Of a stretch of 64,000 bases of DNA, positions 42,526-53,460 are shown piece by piece (the first letter of the stretch is position 1; each line of letters opens with the position of its first letter). The notes under the pieces were generated by a model that had not been told where the DNA came from, did not search any database, and saw only the letters and a program-made list of their open reading frames with translations. A program made the position numbers and the translations under genes. This stretch comes from Ambrosia x helenae (Eukaryota; Streptophyta; Magnoliopsida; Asterales; Asteraceae): the NCBI GenBank assembly GCA_030844895.1, contig CM061230.1, positions 4,256,705-4,320,704 of the forward strand, in the 5' to 3' direction.

Positions 42526-42545
<20 letters not shown>

Positions 42546-42576
<31 letters not shown>

Positions 42577-43639
42577 TACATATATAATAAAAGAATAGGG
42601 GTGAGACACATGACATTTGGTTAGGTCATCTCCCCTCTTGATTTACCTCCAAAACCCTTTTCTATCTCATTTGCATAGTACATGCACTTTCCCCCGTGAT
42701 TTTTAAACGTTAATAACTTTTATATACCATATTGAAAAAAAATACACCAAATTAATGAGCGTTTTATTATCTTTACAACGAGTATCATAGTTCAATACAA
42801 AAAACGAAAAAAAAAGCCTTTTTAGTGGGTTTTTGTTAATAAAGAAAAAAAAAACACAATGTGTGCAGATTGTTCATTAATCATATCTAGGCAAGTCACT
42901 AATCATGTTAAGATAGTATATATGTTTTTGAATCTACTATTACATAATAAAACCCGCTAACTACATATATATTTACAGATTTGGTCAGTTTGGTAATAAT
43001 CTATTTTTTGTATTTTGATTGGTGTTACTAGGAACATTGATTACAAAGGTTGCTAAACCGGTTAGATGTAGCATATGATTCTTAGACACCAGGTAAATTT
43101 CTAGCTCGTAAGTAATAATTATTCAACCCCACTATGTACGCCTCATAGATCCGTTTTAATATATGTACTTTAAAATCGACTGACATGTGGTGATTATTGA
43201 AAAAAAACACTTAAATTGTGTTTGAGTAGATAAAATAGTCGGAAGACATGAAAAGTTACCATCCTACAATCGTTTTAGTCAATAGCATCCTACACACACG
43301 CATATATGTTTGTGTGTGTCTATACAAAGTTCATATTTTGTGAGAAGTGTGAGCAGAATTAAGAATTGACATGTAGACATCGTATTTTGGATTTAGCATG
43401 ATGTTCTGGGTTGGTTTACATAGAAAAGCACAAAACATAACAATTTAAAACACAATGCAATATATTATAACCATGAATTAATTTAAAAGACCGCTAAAAC
43501 ACACTACATAACATTTAAAACGCATAGTATACCTTTCTTAGCATGGTGTTTAAGTTTTAAGCATATAATACATTGTTTTGTATTTTTAGTTCTTATGTTT
43601 GGTGTTTTTAGCCAAAACAACCCAAAACATCATGACTAA

Positions 43640-43671
<32 letters not shown>
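42546..43671. other. Helitron-like copy (fragment 2) and spacer
   Basis: 42570-42870 matches, in inverse orientation, the blocks at 38.6 and 59.3 kb (acgttaataacttttatata, acaccaaattaatgagcgttttattatctt). From 43315 to 43640 gttttaaa-rich DNA resembles foldback family D. A (CT)n run lies at 43648-43671. No gene. Confidence 0.45.
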
Positions 43672-43677
<6 letters not shown>

Positions 43678-43990
43678 TCTGTTATAAAAAAGTGTTTTTA
43701 TAGATGTTTATAAAATACTTTATTGTTATATGAGAAGAATTTTTTGTATTCTTGGTTTCTCGTATAAGAAGTGTTTTAATTTTATACACTTGTAACGTAA
43801 GAAGTGTTTTATTTCTGATATGTATTCTTGGTTTCTGTTATATAAAAGTGTTTTTATAGATGTTTATAAAACACTTCATTGTTATATGAGAAGTGTTTTT
43901 TGTATTCTTGGTTTCTGGTATGAGAAGTGTTTTAAAGTTATACACTTGCAACATAAGAAGTGTTTTATTTCTGATGTGTATTCTTAGTTT
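43672..43990. repeat. Tandem duplication, unit about 155 bp
   Basis: Two consecutive copies (about 43672-43826 and 43827-43982) of cttggtttctgttat...agtgtttttatagatgttta...gaagtgttttatttctgatatgtatt. A third copy starts and stops after 20 bp. Confidence 0.8.
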
Positions 43991-44245
43991 CTGTTATACA
44001 AAATAGAACTCAATTTTTTTTTTATTTTGATCTTGTAAAATCGAAATTGAAATTGAAGTTATGTGAATAATGAGATGAAGATAGAGTTCTAAAATTATGG
44101 GGGTTACTTAATTTAAAAATTGATAAAAAAAAGACTTAAAAGCCCTTAGTCTCTAAATTTAATCCAATGGCTATTAATTTTTCCTACACTTCTCACACAA
44201 ATCAATTTTCCTAACAAATCCTCTACCTATATATATATATATATA

Positions 44246-44320
44246 GGATTTGGTTCAAATGAGAACCTTTTCCCAAATTGAGAACTAGAGAACCATTCTG
44301 GGCCACACATTTCTCTAAGG

Positions 44321-44368
<48 letters not shown>

Positions 44369-44767
44369 AAAAAATCGCTGCTTTATATGTAAGGAATTTT
44401 TTTTTTTTATTTTTTTTGTATTTTTTTTTCAGTATACACATGTGTATAATTGCATTATACACATATGTATAATGCTATATACACATATGTATAACTGAAA
44501 TATACACATATGTATAGCTGAAAAATGCTATATACATATATGTATAATTGCTATATACACATATGTATAATTGTCATATACACATATGTATAAATGAAAA
44601 AAAAAATTCAAAAAAAATAAAAAAAAAATTTTTCCTTGCATAAAAATGTGCGATTAAAGCAAAAAAAAAAAAAAATTTTTTTTTTTTTTTTTTTTGCCTT
44701 TATATGAAATGTGTGGCTCAGAATGGTTCTCTCAGTTCTCAAATAGGGGTTGGTTCTCTTAGGATCT

Positions 44768-44773
<6 letters not shown>
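44246..44773. mobile_element. (TA)n-bounded foldback element, family B
   Basis: It starts GGATTTGGTTCAAATGAGAACC and ends GGTTGGTTCTCTTAGGATC, ...ACCC. The arms (gagaaccattctgggccacacat and its inverse atgtgtggctcagaatggttctc) pair for about 60 bp. Long poly-T (44328-44366) and poly-A runs face each other. Six or more ATACACATATGTATAA palindromes fill the centre (44430-44600). TA tracts lie on both sides, the right one about 60 bp long. Confidence 0.8.

Positions 44774-44838
<65 letters not shown>
44774..44838. repeat. (TA)n microsatellite
   Basis: About 32 TA units between a family B element and a family C-like left end (gattcggttaatttgagaac). Confidence 0.92.
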
Positions 44839-44841
<3 letters not shown>

Positions 44842-44854
44842 TCGGTTAATTTGA

Positions 44855-45585
44855 GAACCAGTACCCCGTTCCAAAAGGAGTTGCCTCATCCAATAAGGCA
44901 AAAAAAAAAAAAGGCTAAGGAGACTCGCCAAAAGGAAAGAAAAGGATCAAAACACAAGGAGACGGTGGGTCCATCTGTATTCGTAAACAACCCGGTCAAG
45001 CATCTGATTGAAGAAGTTATCAAGAAAAAAGAAGACTTTATGGACAGGCTCAAAGGAAAACTCAATGACTTCCTTACAAATCAAGACTTCACCATACTAT
45101 TCATGTACAACTCTAACATGGACATGGTTCGACGTTAAATTAACGATCAAGTTTGTGAGAAAATTGGAAAAAAATATGGCTATTAAGCAGCATGTGTTTT
45201 TTTATTTAATGTATCTTGTTAATTTTAGTCATGTCTAGTCTTGAAACGTCTTTTTTTATTTAAATTGTTGTAAATTTAGGCGTTAGATATATTTTTTTAA
45301 GTGTGATTTTTTTATTGTTGTAATTTTAGGCTTATGTGTGTTATTTAATTAATTATGTTATTTTTAACTTTTTTAATGTTTTTTAAATTTATTTTTTCTT
45401 GTTATTTATATGTTTTTAATTAATATATTCTTATAAGTAAATAAATATAAAATGGAGTATATAAATTTCGATAAAGGTTAAATAAAAAGAAAAAGTAAGT
45501 GATGAGGTGCATGTTTGAAAGGATTGTAGTTTGGAATAATGTGACAGTTTGAAATTGCCAAACCACCTTACCATTGTGGATACTC
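44855..45585 (+). pseudogene. PIF/Harbinger ORF1-like C-terminal fragment and 3' end
   Basis: It encodes PIRQKKKKAKETRQKE, then PSVFVNNPVKHLIEEVIKKK and MDRLKGKLNDFLTNQDF. After a frame change comes NDQVCEKIGKKYGY. The order (KKAK-rich, coiled region, ...KYGY/W end) matches the NAM-associated C-terminal domain of plant Harbinger ORF1-type proteins. The 3' terminus GGATACTC followed by TAA (45586-45588) matches the right end of the Tourist-like element at 16438. The left part is lost at the TA tract. Confidence 0.6.
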
Positions 45586-45716
45586 TAATCTTCGTTTAGC
45601 ATGTGCTGACAAAAACCAATAGGTTAGACGTTGATGCAACCGAACATCGGTACTTTTATGATGTCAGTACATGGTACATCTATTATATTATACTACGTAT
45701 TATAATTTACAACTAA

Positions 45717-47153
45717 GACCATGTGTAGTGGGGCTTTATATTTATAAAGCCCCTGAATGTGATTGGTCCACGTGGCTGCTGAGTCAGCGTGGAGAGAGAA
45801 ACTGAAAAGGGGGTGTAGTGGTGGGGCTTTATTTATAAAGCCCCTGTTTGTGATTGGTTGATTTTTTTATTTTTTTTTTAATCTTTTAATTCAAAATAAT
45901 TAAAATAAAATGCAAATAAATATAAAAAAATCACAAATAATAATAAAAACACACAACTGATATTAAAAAAAAAAGTTACACACATCCTAAATTCCTAAAT
46001 TACTTATTAATCCTAAATTACTTATTAATCCTAAATTAATTATTAATCCTAATTTTCTCCACTATGGAGAGTAGTTGTCCCAGGGGAAGTAGTACTCGGG
46101 TGAGACGGAACGTGAGCTGTCCCGTCCATCAGATCTCGCATCTGAGGGGAAGTAGTAGTACTCACTACGAGGGGGTAGGTTGGCTATAGTAGTACTCCTC
46201 CTCCTCAATCTCCCTCAGGGCTTCCAAGTCCCCCTCAGTTGGGGAAGTCCATGGTCTTGGGGGATGGGGATGGGGGTAGTTTGCTGTTGGGGGATGGGGA
46301 TGGGGATAGGTTGCTGTTGGGGGATGGGGGTGGGGGTGGGGGTAGTCTGGTGTTGGGGGAGTGAAGCAGCCCAGGGGGTAGGGGGCGACAACGTTAGTCG
46401 CTCCATTTGTTGCTGGGCCATGACATAATCCATAGCCCAGACCAATTCCTCATCCGTCCAGTCATCATCGGCAGGAGGATGAGGAGGAAAGGTTGGTTGT
46501 GCAGCAGCAGCAGGAGGGGAATATAACCAATGTTGTGGAGGAGGAGGAGGAGGATAAATAGGAGGTTGTGGAGCAGCAGTAGGAGGAGGAGATGAGGAGA
46601 ATGGTAGTCTCCGGGGACGGCCCCGTCCCCTGGGATACCGGCGAGAGTACTGTCGGAGGTTAGAGGAGGATGAGCCTCCTGGTTGAAAACCAGACATATT
46701 ATGGTTTGAGGAGGAGGATGAGGAATTGGAGGTGTGGTTGATAAATCTGATTTGGTTACCTATTTATAGGGTTAGCAAAATTTGAAATTCAAACGGTTTG
46801 GAGGGAAAACGTTTGAAATTCAAATTTTGAAATTTAAACGGTTTGGGGGGAAATTTTGAATTTCAAACGGTTTGGAACAGTAACCGTTTAAAATTTAAAA
46901 TTTTCAATTATTAATATTATTATCATGTTTATTATTATTATAAAGTTTATTATTATTGTTATTAAAAATAAAAAAAAAAAGCTTGACCTTTGACCTTGCC
47001 ACGTGGCAAGGTCTGATTGGATGGAACAACATGCTTCAGGCGTTATAAATATAAAGCCCCAACCAAAAAATGGCATATAGCGCCCCCCTGTTATGGTGTG
47101 CGGGGCGCTATTTTCAAAAATGAAGCCCCAATGGAGCCCCACTACGGGTGGTC
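45717..47153. mobile_element. PIF/Harbinger element with proline-rich frame
   Basis: The ends GACCATGTGTAGTGGGGCTT and, inverted, GACCACCCGTAGTGGGGCTC agree at about 15 of 20 positions. A TAA duplication (45714-45716 and 47154-47156) fits PIF/Harbinger. Just inside the left end two copies of a self-complementary box, ggggcttta...taaagcccc, occur at about 45729-45752 and 45824-45845. No transposase is present. Confidence 0.82.
46215..46697 (-). CDS. Proline/glutamine-rich frame inside the Harbinger element
   Basis: 160 codons without a stop, starting MSGFQPGGSSSSN. It has an Arg/Gly-rich patch (RRYPRGRGRPRR), proline runs, an acidic-aromatic segment DDDWTDEELVWAMDYVMAQ and a PIPIPQQQ repeat tail. 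No catalytic domain. The element's position and the ORF1 C-terminal piece just upstream (44.9-45.2 kb) suggest an ORF1-derived N-terminus. G/C-rich repeats can keep frames open by chance, so translation is uncertain. Confidence 0.4.
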   Translation of the reverse strand: MSGFQPGGSSSSNLRQYSRRYPRGRGRPRRLPFSSSPPPTAAPQPPIYPPPPPPQHWLYSPPAAAAQPTFPPHPPADDDWTDEELVWAMDYVMAQQQMERLTLSPPTPWAASLPQHQTTPTPTPIPQQQPIPIPIPQQQTTPIPIPQDHGLPQLRGTWKP

Positions 47154-47156
47154 TAA

Positions 47157-48030
47157 GATGAACAACAGAAAACAAAGATGAATAGTATCTGACCTAACCA
47201 GGGTTTGTATCATTCTAACCACAGTTTGCTTTATAAGTGACTTCACCTCTAGAACTGTATTGGTCTACCTAAAGTTCGTTTTGAAACACGCCAACTGTAT
47301 ATCTCACACACGTGTTTCCTTAAGAAGAAGGTGGGTGATTAGACCACTTCCACTGTGCCCATACGGTGTCCGCCGAGATGATGCAGAGGTCATCCATAAT
47401 TGCAGGCGCGTTAAAGCATATTTGTGTTATATGGAAAGTCCGTCTACAAGGGCCAATAAAAGATTGGTTCATTACTTTCCTATATACATTATCTTTATTA
47501 TTTTATTCTTTGTCAACAAATAATTAAATAGGATTTCAATTAAATTACTCCATCTCAGTCCATTCAATATATTCACAACTCATTATATGAACTTTAATTT
47601 TTTAATTTTTTTTTTCAACTGATCAACTGATCCATTATATTCATCCGATCCATAATTAAAACAAAAAAAATAAATTTTGTTTATTTTTAATATGTTTTTC
47701 CTTTAAATCAAGTTTATTTTTATGTAATGCAATTTCTATATTTTTAATATCTACTTTACTATTTTTATGTAATACATTTTAATAATTTAAGAAATTAAAC
47801 TAAAAAACATATAAGTGATGACATGGAAAATGTAAGGATATGAAAGGATGCTTGTATGGTTAGAGGTAAAATTAAGGTTTTTAAGGATTTGTAAGGATAT
47901 GACGCGGCAGCTGAATAGGTAGCTTAGGGCGCCTAAGGGAACCCTTAGCATTAAAGATAGTCTTACGTGTCTTATTGGTAACCTGCTTTTAGCTTCTTCT
48001 TGCCACGTTTTGCACCACCCCTTATAAAAG
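47157..48030. other. No feature recognised
   Basis: A/T-rich spacer, without borders or coding frames I can support. Confidence 0.45.
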
Positions 48031-48181
48031 TGGTTTATGATATTATTGATTGAATGAATAATTGATACAAAAGAAATCCCCTTAAATATTAAATAGGGAA
48101 TGAATCAAAGAGATAATTATGGTAAACTATATCTATACAAGGTAAATTTAAATCATTCTAAATATAAGATAATCTCTATCT

Positions 48182-49610
48182 CTAAGATCCCCCCGCAGTT
48201 TGAGCGGGCGCGGAGCAGACGGTTAAACTGGACCGGAAAGACTGGAATAACTCTCGAGATAACCCCTTTGTGAAGATGCCGGCGTATTGTGAAGAGGATG
48301 GCACGTGAAGAACGCGAACATGGCCGACCTGAACTTTTTCACGCACAAAATGTATATCAATCTCAACATGTGTTGTACGTTGATGCTGCACAGGATTATT
48401 CGAGAGATAAACAGCAGAGACATTATCACAATAGACCACAGTAGCTCGTTGCAAAGGAACAAGAAGCTCGAGTAGTAAATTTCGTAACCAGGTTGCTTCA
48501 GCAACTGCATTTGCCACTCCGCGGTATTCAGCCTCGGCACTAGAGCAGGAGACAATAGGCTGACGTTTAGAAGATCACGACAAAAGGTTATCACCTAGAA
48601 ACACACAATAGCCATTTGTGGAACGGCGAGAATCAGGGCATCCACCCCAATCTGCATCAGAGTAAGCAACAAGAGAATGGGTATCGGATTTAATGAGCCG
48701 AATACCATAGGAAATAGTGCCTTGTAAATAACGGATGATGCGTTTCATAAAATTGAAATGAGGATCCCGCGGCTCATGCATAAAGAGACACACCTGCTGA
48801 ACCGCGTAAGAAATATCTGGCCTGGTGAAAGTTAAGTACTGCAAGGCATCGGCGAGGCTTCGATATAATATGGGATCATGAAAAAGAGGTCCATCCGTAG
48901 CACTGAGCTTACAAGACAAGTCCACAGGAGTAGTACAGGGCTTACAAGATGTCATGGACGCTCTGTCAATTATGTCTTTGGTATATTGAGACTGAGACAA
49001 AAAAATACCGTTACTCTGATGCGTTATGTTGATGCCAAGGAAATGATGTAAACGTCCCAAGTCTGTCATAGCAAACTCTCGTGAGAGTGCACTAATAATT
49101 TCCTTAAAAAATGCATCCATGGATGCGGTGAGAATTATGTCTTCCACATAAAGAAGTAAATAAGCAACCTGAGTGCCCTTGTTATAAATAAACAAGGAAG
49201 TGTCACACGCACTGCTACGAAATCCCTGTGAAATAATATACGTGGCAAAACGAGTGTACCATGCTCGGGGAGCTTGTTTCAAACCATAGAGGGACTTCTT
49301 CAACCTGCATTCAAAATTAGGAAATCTCTTGTCCACAAAACCCGGAGGTTGGTGCATAAAAACTGTCTCTTGTAAATGACCATGTAAGAAAGCATTCTTG
49401 ACGTCCAACTGATGGATAGGCCAAGAGCGCGAGACAGCTAAAGATAATACAGTGTGTATGGTAGCCAGTTTAACAACCGGGCTAAACGTATCCTCACAAC
49501 CAATGCCAACTGTTTGAGACTTACCATTAACCACCAGTCTCGCTTTGTAACGTTCCAAGGACCCATCCGACTTAAACTTGTGGCGAAAAAGCCACATACA
49601 ACGGATGATG
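48182..49610 (-). pseudogene. copia-4 reverse transcriptase and RNase H
   Basis: RT frame 49597-48575: WLFRHKFKSDGSLERYKARLV, HQLDVKNAFLHGHL, KSLYGLKQAPRAWY. The polymerase core reads YVEDI where the family has YVDDI, so a catalytic aspartate is replaced by glutamate. LGRLHHFLGI and YLTFTRPDISYAV follow, then YSDADWGGCPDSRRSTNGY. A frame change near 48580 leads to RNase H: VANAVAEATWLRNLLLELL, YCDNVSAVYLSNNP, HVEIDIHFVREKV, ending near 48182. The Asp-to-Glu change and the frameshift predict an inactive enzyme. Confidence 0.92.
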
Positions 49611-49620
49611 GGACTGTTAG

Positions 49621-49793
49621 CAATGGCGCAGCATAGTTGGGGCAGAAGTTTCGATTATATAGTATTCGTATAGAAAATTTTAAAAATATAGGGTTTCGAC
49701 CCCCCGAAACTGGTTTTCAACCCCCGAAACTAGTGACTTCCGACCCCCGTTGACTTCCGACCCCCCGAACCTTCGGGTCAAGCTTCGCCACTG
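49621..49793. mobile_element. hAT MITE inside copia-4
   Basis: The ends CAATGGCGCAGC and, inverted, CAGTGGCGAAGC pair. The flanks ACTGTTAG (49613-49620) and ACTGTTGG (49794-49801) form an 8 bp duplication with one difference. It lies between the integrase tail and reverse transcriptase of copia-4 and breaks its reading frame. The interior repeats cgaccccccgaaac-type words. Confidence 0.85.
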
Positions 49794-50032
49794 ACTGTTG
49801 GTTGGACCGGGAACCAAATCCCATGTATCATTTTCCTGCAAAGCATTAAACTCGGCCTGCATGGCAAGTGTCCAGTTGTGATCTGAAAAGGCTTTGGCAT
49901 AGGAAGTGGGGACGGGTGAGATTGGGGAGGTATGGAGGTTGAGGGGTGTATGTGGTTTAAGGGAATCGGTTTTTGACCGGGTAGCCATGGGGTGAGTGTT
50001 AGCCGGTTGGACAAGAAGGGTGTCGGGTTGGG

Positions 50033-52747
50033 TCATGGGTTGAGATGTGGGCTGGCCAGGTTGGACCTGTTGGGCAGTGGGCTGCAAAGGTGGGCATCCG
50101 GGTGGAGGTGCAGTCTGAGCCGCACTAGAAGATTGGGCCGTAGTGTGTGGGCGAGGCCTACGTGAGTAGGTAATGGGTTGGGACAGGGTAGGCTGAGGGG
50201 GTGGGGCCGTAGGTTGGGAATTAGTAGTGGGCGGTGGTGGGGTAGTATTGTCGGGTGGTGTGACAGGAGGTGGGATTGGGATCGGAGAGAATGTAAAAGC
50301 AGGTGGAACCAGGTCATCAAGGAAAGTGTAGGAGGAGGGCGGGTTAGGTAGGTGTATGGGAAGGTATGTTCGTCAAAAGTGACGTGATGGGAAATATGGA
50401 CTTTGCCCGTTGATGGATCGAAGCATCGGTACCCTCGAAAGTCGGGCAGGCATCCAAGAAAAATGCAACGAATGGCTCGGGTATGAAGTTTGTGAGGCTG
50501 GGTAGCCGAGGTATTTGGGTAACACGCACACCCGAACACTCGTAAGTGATCGTATGTAGGGTGGCGAAGGTAAATGGCAAAGGTGGGGGTGAAGAAGTTA
50601 AGGCGTTTGGTAGGTAGGATATTGTGGAGGTAGGTTGCAGTGCAGAGGGCTTCCACCCAAAATGAGGGAGGAAGATTGGCATGGATGAGCAAAGCCCGTA
50701 TGATGTCGTTTAAGCGACGAATCATACGTTCTGCTCGGCCGTTTTGGGATGAGGTTTGGGGACAGGAGAAACGGAAAAGGAGTCCGTTTTGATGGGCAAA
50801 GGTTTTGAAGGCATTGTTGTCAAACTCACATCCTAAATCACATTGGAAAGTTTTGATTTTACGGTTAGATTGTGTGTGAATAAGGCGGTGAAACTTAACG
50901 AAGGTAGGGAATGTTTCGGATTTAAATTTTAGAGGATAAACCCAAACAAAATTTGAGAAATTGTCAATGAGAACCATGTAATATTTATAACCTGTTTTGC
51001 TCATGACAGGGGAGGTCCACAAATCACAATGAATAATGTCAAAAGGTGCAAATGTAAATGTATTAGAAGCATGAAAAGGTAAACAGTTACTGTTTGAAAG
51101 TTGACATGAATTGCAAGCTTTAGACCGATGGTCTTTATTACATGAGAAATTAAAATTAAAATTACAACTAAGAACGTCTAAAACTTGGGTGCCTGGATGA
51201 CCTAGACGGTCATGCCAGGGTAAGGAAGCAGTAGTGAGGAAGCAGGCTTGAGGCGGCAAAAGTGGTTTGGTGAATGGATATAAGTCCCCAGTGCTATTGT
51301 GGCGAGAAAGAATTCTTCCATTGCGAAGGTCCTTCAAAGAAAAACCAAACGGATCAAATTCAATAGAAACCCCATTATCACGTGAAAAACGTCTAACGGA
51401 AATTAGTTTTTTAATTATTTGGGGACTATATGGGATGTTGGGTAAGATATAGGTGCGGTTGGGAAGGGTGTAAAAGCCTGTGCCAGATTTAACAATTGGA
51501 ACACATTCGCCATTACCAACCAAAAGTTTATTACAAGCAGTAAATGAAGATGGGATTTTGATCATACCTTGGTCCTGTGTGACGTGTGCCTCGGGCCCGG
51601 TGTCCATGTAGGAAGTGGGATCCTGTGCTTGCATTTGCATGGCAGAGAAGGCGGCACTCAAGTCAGACGGGCACAGTGCATTGTAGCCGAAGCCAGCACG
51701 AGGGGCCGATGGATTTGGGCTAAAACCCGTGTACTGGGCCGAAGGGTTTTCTGCCGGATTATTGGGTTGGGCCGGATAACCGCAGCCGCTGTTTGTGGGC
51801 TGCTTGGAGTTCGAAGTGGGCTGCCAGGGTTGTGAAGGGTATGGGCACGGTGGTGTATTCCTCCAGGCCCAGTTAGGGTAGGCTTGCATCCGAGGGACCC
51901 AACCAAACATGGAGCGGCCGTAACCCCGTCCACGTCCGCCACGGCTAGAACGGCCCTTGCCCCTCCCCCTGCCTCGGCCAGAGCTGTAAGGTTGTTGGTA
52001 AGGAGTCGGGTTCGGGTTGGGAGATTGGTTCTGGTGTGCCGGTAGAGTCGTGGAGGGCGGCGTCGGGTTGGATTTCTGAGCGACGAGGACAGAGGATGTT
52101 GTGGATTGACGAGCTTCCATACGGATAACTTCATCCTGCAGCATGGTACGGGCAGTGTCCCAGTCTGTGTTGTTTTGGTGTATAAGAGATGCGGTAGTAT
52201 CGTATTCTTGAGGAAGACCACGAACTAGTTGAAGAACGAGGCGAGATTCAGTCACCGGTTGATCTACGTCTTCAAGATGGTTTGCCAGATCACTAAGACA
52301 CTGGCAGTAATCATCAATAGACGAACAGTTGGTGAGAGTAAGGTTGCAAAACTGAGTTTCCAAGGCGGCAGCCCGTGCGTTCTTGTTGCTGAGAAACTTA
52401 TTTTCGAGCTTACCCAGGCGGCTCGAGCCGTAGATACTTGTCCCAGTAGCGTAGGCAGAATTGAGTCGGATACGGTGCTCAGAATCCATTGAAGGACCAG
52501 AGCATCGAGTTCGACCCAAACAGGGTATTCGGGTGCAGTATTTTAGGGAGGCTCGGTGCCGTCTATGTGATCGAGCACCTTGTAAGCAATGGCGTGCAGA
52601 CGGAAGAGTTTGGTCCAGGAGGTATATGTGACCGTTTTCATCAAGAGTGCATATTTTGGATTGAATATTGGAAACGGAATACGCAGGGTGTAGGGATAAT
52701 GGTTTGGCCGAAGCCGAAGATTGAGGGAGGTCGACTTCTTTGGTCAT
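50033..52747 (-). pseudogene. copia-4 gag, protease and integrase
   Basis: It opens at ATG 52747 (MTKEVDLPQ). A long frame continues to 50033, but the stretch from about 52630 to 52400 is read in the wrong frame: the neighbouring frame gives the expected YTSWTKLFRLHAIAYKVLDH Gag sequence. Compensating indels therefore hide damage. Gag continues with SSIDDYCQCLSDLANHLEDV. The protease has DTG (SYMDTGPEAHVTQDQG). The integrase has WHDRLGH...CNSCQLS, D in HCDLWTSP, D in FQCDLGCEF and E in QNGRAERM. The last 100 residues after CFDPSTGKVHISHHV read an out-of-frame Pro/Leu/His-rich tail. The copy is not functional. Confidence 0.88.
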
Positions 52748-52806
52748 GATCGGAATCAAGAAAGAAGAAACTAAAGCCGGCGGCGATTAGGGTTGAAGAG
52801 CAAAAG

Positions 52807-52953
52807 TGGTCTATGATATTATTGATTGAATGGATAATTGATACAAAACAAATCCCTTAAATAGAGAATGAATCAAGGAGATAATTATGGTAAACTATAT
52901 CTATACAAGGTAAATTTAAATTATTCTAAATATAAGATAATCTCTATCTCTAA
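52807..52953 (-). repeat. copia-4 5' LTR
   Basis: About 147 bp, matching 48031-48185. The ends are not the usual TG...CA on both sides, so borders may shift by a few bases. Confidence 0.8.
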
Positions 52954-53460
52954 ACCTCTCTCTTTTCCCGGTACTTCACATTTCCCATATCTACAAGCTT
53001 TTCCATGAATCATTTTTTCTCCATAAACCAAATGCTACAGCGAAGCCCATTTCTACCCCAAACTCGTCCCATTGAAACTAAATTGCTATCATATTAGCCA
53101 CAATAAAACTGGGCTATTGTCACCAAAAGTTGCTACTAGAAAAATGGTAGCAAATTTAGCAACCGATTTTACACCAAAATATATATTATAAGATAAGGTA
53201 ACTAATCGGTTGCAAATTTTGACACCGTTTTATTTTTGGTGGTAAATTCATGAGAAAAAAAATAAGAAAGAATTGAAAAATAAAAATTTATAAAAAAAAA
53301 AACATCAAATGAAGTAAAAAATACGATCTTTTGGATTTTTTTAATTATGTGACCAAAAACACATCTTTTAAATACCTTTATCCACACTTTACCGAAAAAA
53401 AAAATTGTCATTTAGTAGCCACCCTTAATGAAAGAAACAAAACTAATAACTATAAATATT
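52954..53460. other. Spacer with a CACTA-like subterminal motif
   Basis: Near 53124-53170 the string ttgctactagaaaaatggta is followed by gcaaatttagcaacc. The word aaatggtagcaaatt recurs in the 34 bp tandem repeats at 63.7-64.0 kb. A CACTA element commonly starts CACTAC(N)AGAAAA, so this may be a decayed left end of the element whose transposase lies at 61.7-62.6 kb. Confidence 0.4.

Larger units (their letters stand above)
40975..42545. mobile_element. Foldback element, family A copy 3, split by a LINE
   Basis: The left part (40990-41115: gagaaaaccatgaaaactcc, poly-T, ttaagcgttttgagtt) and right part (42278-42480: aaaaagcgtcgattag, ttggcgctttttttt, actcaaaa) correspond to family A blocks. 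A LINE (41116-42277) with a 16 bp target duplication separates them. TA tracts lie outside on both sides. Confidence 0.65.
48031..52953 (-). mobile_element. copia-4 element with short LTRs
   Basis: Direct repeats of about 150 bp lie at 48031-48185 and 52807-52953 (tggtttatgatattattgat ... ataatctctatctctaa). They enclose gag, protease, integrase, reverse transcriptase and RNase H on the minus strand. A G-rich tract (GCGGGGGGATC on minus) precedes the 3' LTR. No tRNA-iMet primer site and no clear target duplication were found. Gag lacks a CCHC knuckle and has an RGRGRG tract instead, as in some copia lineages. Confidence 0.88.
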
